Source: Devosia nanyangense
Lineage (GTDB): Bacteria > Pseudomonadota > Alphaproteobacteria > Rhizobiales > Devosiaceae
Direction: 5' to 3'
Length of the DNA: 63,656 bases
NCBI GenBank assembly: GCA_016213505.1
Contig: JACRAF010000065.1
Span: 1 to 63,656 of the forward strand
Shown: piece by piece, positions 60,940 to 63,656 of the stretch
Layout: each line of letters begins with the position of its first letter
Position numbering within the stretch: position 1 is the first letter of the stretch
Notes under the pieces: generated by a model
Told to the model about the DNA's origin: nothing
Seen by the model: the letters and a program-made list of their open reading frames with translations, nothing else
Database searches by the model: none
Position numbers and translations under genes: made by a program

Positions 60940-61300
60940 CGCGTTGCAGAAGATCGTGACACCCAGCGGGGAAACGTTGGTGGTGATGCCGCTTGCCGAC
61001 TACGAGGAGCTTCTCGATGCGGCGGACATTGCCGCTGCCGACAAGATAATGGCCGACATTGAAGCGGGGCGAAGCGAACTCGTCCCCGCGTCAGTCGTCG
61101 ATCGCATCATCGATGGCGAGAACCGCATCCGGGTTTGGCGCGAGCATCGTGGCTTGTCGGCGACTGACCTCGCAACCAAAGCGGAAATCAGTGCCGGCTA
61201 TCTTTCCGAGCTCGAGACCGGCAAGAAGACCGGCACGGTCGAAACCCTCAAGAAGATTGCCACGGTCCTGAACCTCGACATCGACGACCTCGTGCCTTGA
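60932..61300 (+). CDS. XRE-type antitoxin
   Basis: A 122-residue antitoxin: an N-terminal toxin-binding part (VVMPLADYEELLDAADIAAADK, residues about 17-39) and a C-terminal helix-turn-helix (about 66-122; LSATDLATKAEISAGYLSELE). It should bind and autoregulate the pair. Toxin-first order and 8-base overlap are typical of RelE/XRE (HigBA-like) modules. Confidence 0.9.
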   Translation: MTNALQKIVTPSGETLVVMPLADYEELLDAADIAAADKIMADIEAGRSELVPASVVDRIIDGENRIRVWREHRGLSATDLATKAEISAGYLSELETGKKTGTVETLKKIATVLNLDIDDLVP

Positions 61301-61353
61301 CCCCGCCGCCCCTCGCGGCGACGGTCGGCCATGGTTGATTCGGCAGTCGCCAC

Positions 61354-62970
61354 ATGACCCGCCTGGCGGAATGGACCATGCTCGCGCATGGCTGGCGGCG
61401 GTTCCTGCTGCTGCTGGCCGCGGGCGCCATCGCCGGGCTCTCGGTGCCGCCGCTGTTCATCCTGCCGGCGCTGTTCGTCGCCTTCCCGATCTGGGTCTGG
61501 GCGCTCGATGGCGCCGAGCGGCGGCCGGGCCTCGGCCGCATCTTCGGACCCGCCTTCTCCATCGGCTTTGCCTTCGGCTGGGGCTATTTCACCGTCGCCT
61601 TCCACTGGCTCGGCGCGGCGTTCTTTCTCGAGGGCGGCTATTTTCTCGTCCTCATGCCCTTTGCGATCCTGGCGCTCGCCGCGCTGATCGCGCTGTTCTG
61701 GGGCCTCGCCAGCGCGCTGGCGCACCTCTGCTGGTCGCACGGGGCGTGGCGGATCGTGACGCTCGCGACCTTCCTCAGCGCCGCCGAATACGCCCGCGGC
61801 AGCTTCTTTTCCGGCTTCCCGTTCGACCTGTTGGGTTACGCGCTCACCGCCAATACCGAGATGATGCAGCTGGCCTCGGTCATCGGTGTCTACGGCCTCA
61901 CCGTGCTCACGGCGCTGCTGGTGATGACGCCAGCGCTGATCTGGCCGGCCGACGGGCGCGGCATGGCCGCGCGGCTCATCCCGTTCTTCGTTGCGGTCGC
62001 CGTCATCGCGGCGCAAATCGGCTACGGCAATGTGCGCATCAACGCGACGACCGTCACGCCCCGCACCGACATGCAGGTGCGGCTGATCCAGCCGATCATC
62101 ACCGAGCACTCCAACTGGGCCGCCGCCAATCCGCCCGACATCGTCACCCGGCTGATCGAGCTGTCGACCAAAAAGACCGGGCCGGACGACCCCGGACTTG
62201 CCGGCAAAACCCAGCTGATCTGGCCCGAATCGGTGTTCCCGTTCTTCATGAGCCAGTATCCCGAGGGCCTGGCGCGCATCGCCCGCATGCTGCCGCCGGA
62301 AACGACGCTGCTCACCGGCGCCCCGCGCGAGCCCGAAACCGATCCCGCAAAGCCGGACGAGACCAACCCCGGCTACAACGCGCTGCTCGCCATCGATTCC
62401 AACGGCGAGGTGGCCGCCAGCTACGACAAGTCGCACCTGGTGCCGTTCGGCGAGTACCTGCCCTTCGCGGACTTCTGGAAGCTCTTCGGCATCAACCAGT
62501 TCGTGCCCGGCACCAATGGCTGGGCGCCCGGCGACGGCCGCCGGTTGATGGCCCCGCCGGGCACCCCGGCCTTTATCGCGCTGATTTGCTATGAGGCCAT
62601 ATTTTCGGGCGATCTCGGCGCCGATCCGCAAAAGGCCGAGTTCCTGCTCAACATCTCCAACGACGAATGGTTCGACGGCTCGATCGGGCCGGCCCAGCAC
62701 GCCCATCACGCGCTGCTGCGCGCCGTCGAGACCGGTCTGCCGATGATCCGCGCCACCAATTCGGGCGTGACGTTCATTGCCGATCCGCTCGGCCGCATCA
62801 CCGGGCAGCTCGCGCCGGGCGAACCCGGCGTCCTTGACGGCGTCCCGGCGCAAAAACTCGCGGCGACGCTCTTCGACCGCTTCGGCAACTGGCCGTTCCT
62901 CGGCGCGCTGGTCCTGGGGCTGATCGTGGCGCTGGTCACCCGCACTCGGCGGCCGCGCAACCGGGCATGA
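61354..62970 (+). CDS. lnt: Apolipoprotein N-acyltransferase
   Basis: Adds the third acyl chain to lipoproteins in the inner membrane. The 538-residue protein has an N-terminal membrane domain (about 6-7 spans) and a C-terminal nitrilase domain with catalytic Glu in LIWPESVFP, Lys in YDKSHLVPFGEY and Cys in ICYEAIF. ATG 61354. Its stop lies in a palindromic repeat. The 54-base gap to the antitoxin is the insertion boundary. Confidence 0.96.
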   Translation: MTRLAEWTMLAHGWRRFLLLLAAGAIAGLSVPPLFILPALFVAFPIWVWALDGAERRPGLGRIFGPAFSIGFAFGWGYFTVAFHWLGAAFFLEGGYFLVLMPFAILALAALIALFWGLASALAHLCWSHGAWRIVTLATFLSAAEYARGSFFSGFPFDLLGYALTANTEMMQLASVIGVYGLTVLTALLVMTPALIWPADGRGMAARLIPFFVAVAVIAAQIGYGNVRINATTVTPRTDMQVRLIQPIITEHSNWAAANPPDIVTRLIELSTKKTGPDDPGLAGKTQLIWPESVFPFFMSQYPEGLARIARMLPPETTLLTGAPREPETDPAKPDETNPGYNALLAIDSNGEVAASYDKSHLVPFGEYLPFADFWKLFGINQFVPGTNGWAPGDGRRLMAPPGTPAFIALICYEAIFSGDLGADPQKAEFLLNISNDEWFDGSIGPAQHAHHALLRAVETGLPMIRATNSGVTFIADPLGRITGQLAPGEPGVLDGVPAQKLAATLFDRFGNWPFLGALVLGLIVALVTRTRRPRNRA

Positions 62971-63010
62971 CCCCGAGACGTGGATACCGGTTCTCGGGCC
63001 AGGTCATGCC
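62964..63010. repeat. Rhizobial-type palindromic intergenic repeat, copy 3
   Basis: Arms GGCATGACC (62964-62972) and GGTCATGCC (63002-63010), inner stem CCGAGA / TCTCGG. The left arm carries the lnt stop TGA. A further perfect inverted repeat GCTGGGCGT / ACGCCCAGC follows at 63021-63072. Confidence 0.75.
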
Positions 63011-63077
63011 AAGACGATTGGCTGGGCGTCGGCAGGACGGACGGCCAGCATAGATTTCCCGCAACGCCCAGCGCGGC

Positions 63078-63097
63078 ATATCAAGCTTTCTTTATAT
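63078..63097. promoter_or_regulatory. Palindromic site upstream of metK, SahR-like
   Basis: ATATCAAG-CTTT-CTTTATAT, 7 of 8 bases symmetrical, 91 bases before the metK start. The shape (ATATNAAG arms) suits an ArsR-type regulator; methionine-cycle genes of Hyphomicrobiales are known to be controlled by SahR, an ArsR-family protein. I compare by recall, so the assignment is tentative. Confidence 0.45.
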
Positions 63098-63105
63098 CCG
63101 CCTTG

Positions 63106-63123
63106 ACCGCACCCCGATGCGGT
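63106..63123 (+). promoter_or_regulatory. Leader hairpin of metK
   Basis: ACCGCA-CCCCGA-TGCGGT, a 6-base perfect stem 64 bases before the metK start. I could not fit it to a known SAM riboswitch class (SAM-I, SAM-II or SAM/SAH). Confidence 0.4.
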
Positions 63124-63187
63124 GACACAACCACGCTCGAACTCCGCGATTTTTCGCGTTTCAGGGCAATTTTTGAGGGTTTCGACC

Positions 63188-63656
63188 GTGCGGTCCTCCT
63201 ATCTCTTCACTTCCGAATCGGTCTCCGAAGGTCATCCGGACAAGGTCTGCGACCGGATTTCCGACGAGATCGTCGATCTGGTTTTCCGCGAGGCCAAAAA
63301 GACCGGCATGGACCCGAGCAAGGTCCGCATCGCCTGCGAGACGCTGGCCACCACCAACCGCGTGGTCATCGCCGGCGAGGTCCGCGTTCCCGAAACCCTG
63401 CTCAAGCACGGCAAGGACGGCAAGATCCTCCACGACGCCTCCGGTGCGCCGATCGTCAATCCGGCCAAGTTCAAGTCCACCGCGCGCAAGGCGATCAAGG
63501 CGATCGGCTACGAGCAGGCGGGCTTTCACTGGAAGAACTGCCGCATCGACGTGCTGCTGCACGGCCAATCCGCGGACATCGCCCAGGGCGTCGACGAAGC
63601 CGGCAACAAGGATGTCGGCGCCGGCGACCAGGGCATCATGTTCGGCTATGCCAGCC
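63188..63656 (+). CDS. metK: S-adenosylmethionine synthetase, 3' part outside window
   Basis: Makes SAM from methionine and ATP. The first 156 codons are seen: SYLFTSESVSEGHPDKVCDRI (with the ATP/Mg GHPDK loop), then GDQGIMFGYA at the cut end. The start is GTG 63188. The frame continues past base 63656. The right-edge cut prevents checking the length. Confidence 0.97.
   Translation, partial: MRSSYLFTSESVSEGHPDKVCDRISDEIVDLVFREAKKTGMDPSKVRIACETLATTNRVVIAGEVRVPETLLKHGKDGKILHDASGAPIVNPAKFKSTARKAIKAIGYEQAGFHWKNCRIDVLLHGQSADIAQGVDEAGNKDVGAGDQGIMFGYAS

Noticed and set aside
60606..61353. Prophage or integrative element around the toxin-antitoxin pair
   Set aside because: No integrase, transposase, direct flanking repeats or tRNA are present; only the two genes differ from the core.
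62971..63187. SAM-II or SAM/SAH riboswitch before metK
   Set aside because: I could not place the conserved loop and pseudoknot sequences; only generic hairpins were seen.

Overview
This is a GC-rich (roughly two thirds G+C by eye), densely coding chromosomal segment of an alphaproteobacterium of the order Hyphomicrobiales (Rhizobiales). Evidence is the block order hrcA/rph-rdgB-hemW, rsmI-yraN-gshB, mutS-glnD-murJ, nifU-tsaB-rimI-mur-plsC, and miaB-phoH-ybeY-corC-lnt-metK, together with a DUF930 protein, the small Lys-rich MAKGQ-type protein, a CtrA-type site, an Irr-type iron box and rhizobial intergenic palindromes. A Devosia-like genus is a reasonable guess from the gene mix, but this is inference. 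No rRNA, tRNA, prophage, IS element or CRISPR array was seen.

Layout. 1-8,010: protein-quality and housekeeping block. dnaK (cut by the left edge) has a sigma-32-type promoter. It is followed by a secreted protein, nicotinamidase, a frameshifted small secreted protein, grpE, an unknown membrane-anchored protein and hrcA. rph-rdgB-hemW runs divergently. 8,011-19,060: envelope and metabolism, with an LpoA-like lipoprotein divergent from rsmI-yraN-gshB, DUF930, a methyltransferase, MarC, an NTF2-like protein, GH25 lysozyme lipoprotein, ComM, a GH16-like protein and a TPR protein. 19,190-31,790: an accessory stretch rich in regulators next to their likely targets: diguanylate cyclase, phosphotriesterase, MarR, PhyH dioxygenase/AraC, OhrR/Ohr, an RTX protein, epoxide hydrolase, nitrilase/LysR, a frameshifted WYL regulator and VOC/ArsR. 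Several intergenic spaces here hold clear palindromic operators. 31,796-39,613: xylose/xylo-oligosaccharide cluster (galM divergent from lacI-type regulator, then xylB-xylA-xynB-SDR) with no transporter.

39,680-63,656: the conserved core: mutS-glnD-murJ, kbl-tdh threonine catabolism (Tdh lacks the structural-zinc cysteines), trpS, uspA, nifU behind an Irr-type box, tsaB-rimI-mur-plsC, a VOC/XRE/DUF2975 cassette, miaB-phoH-ybeY-corC, a RelE/XRE toxin-antitoxin pair placed between corC and lnt, then lnt and the start of metK (cut by the right edge).

The main points of interest are two apparent single-base frameshifts, a family of palindromic repeats sitting at gene 3' ends (in two cases supplying the stop codon), several unreported-looking operators, the Cys-free Tdh, the GH16-like protein with an altered catalytic motif, and the toxin-antitoxin insertion. 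I did not find a wholly new multi-gene system.
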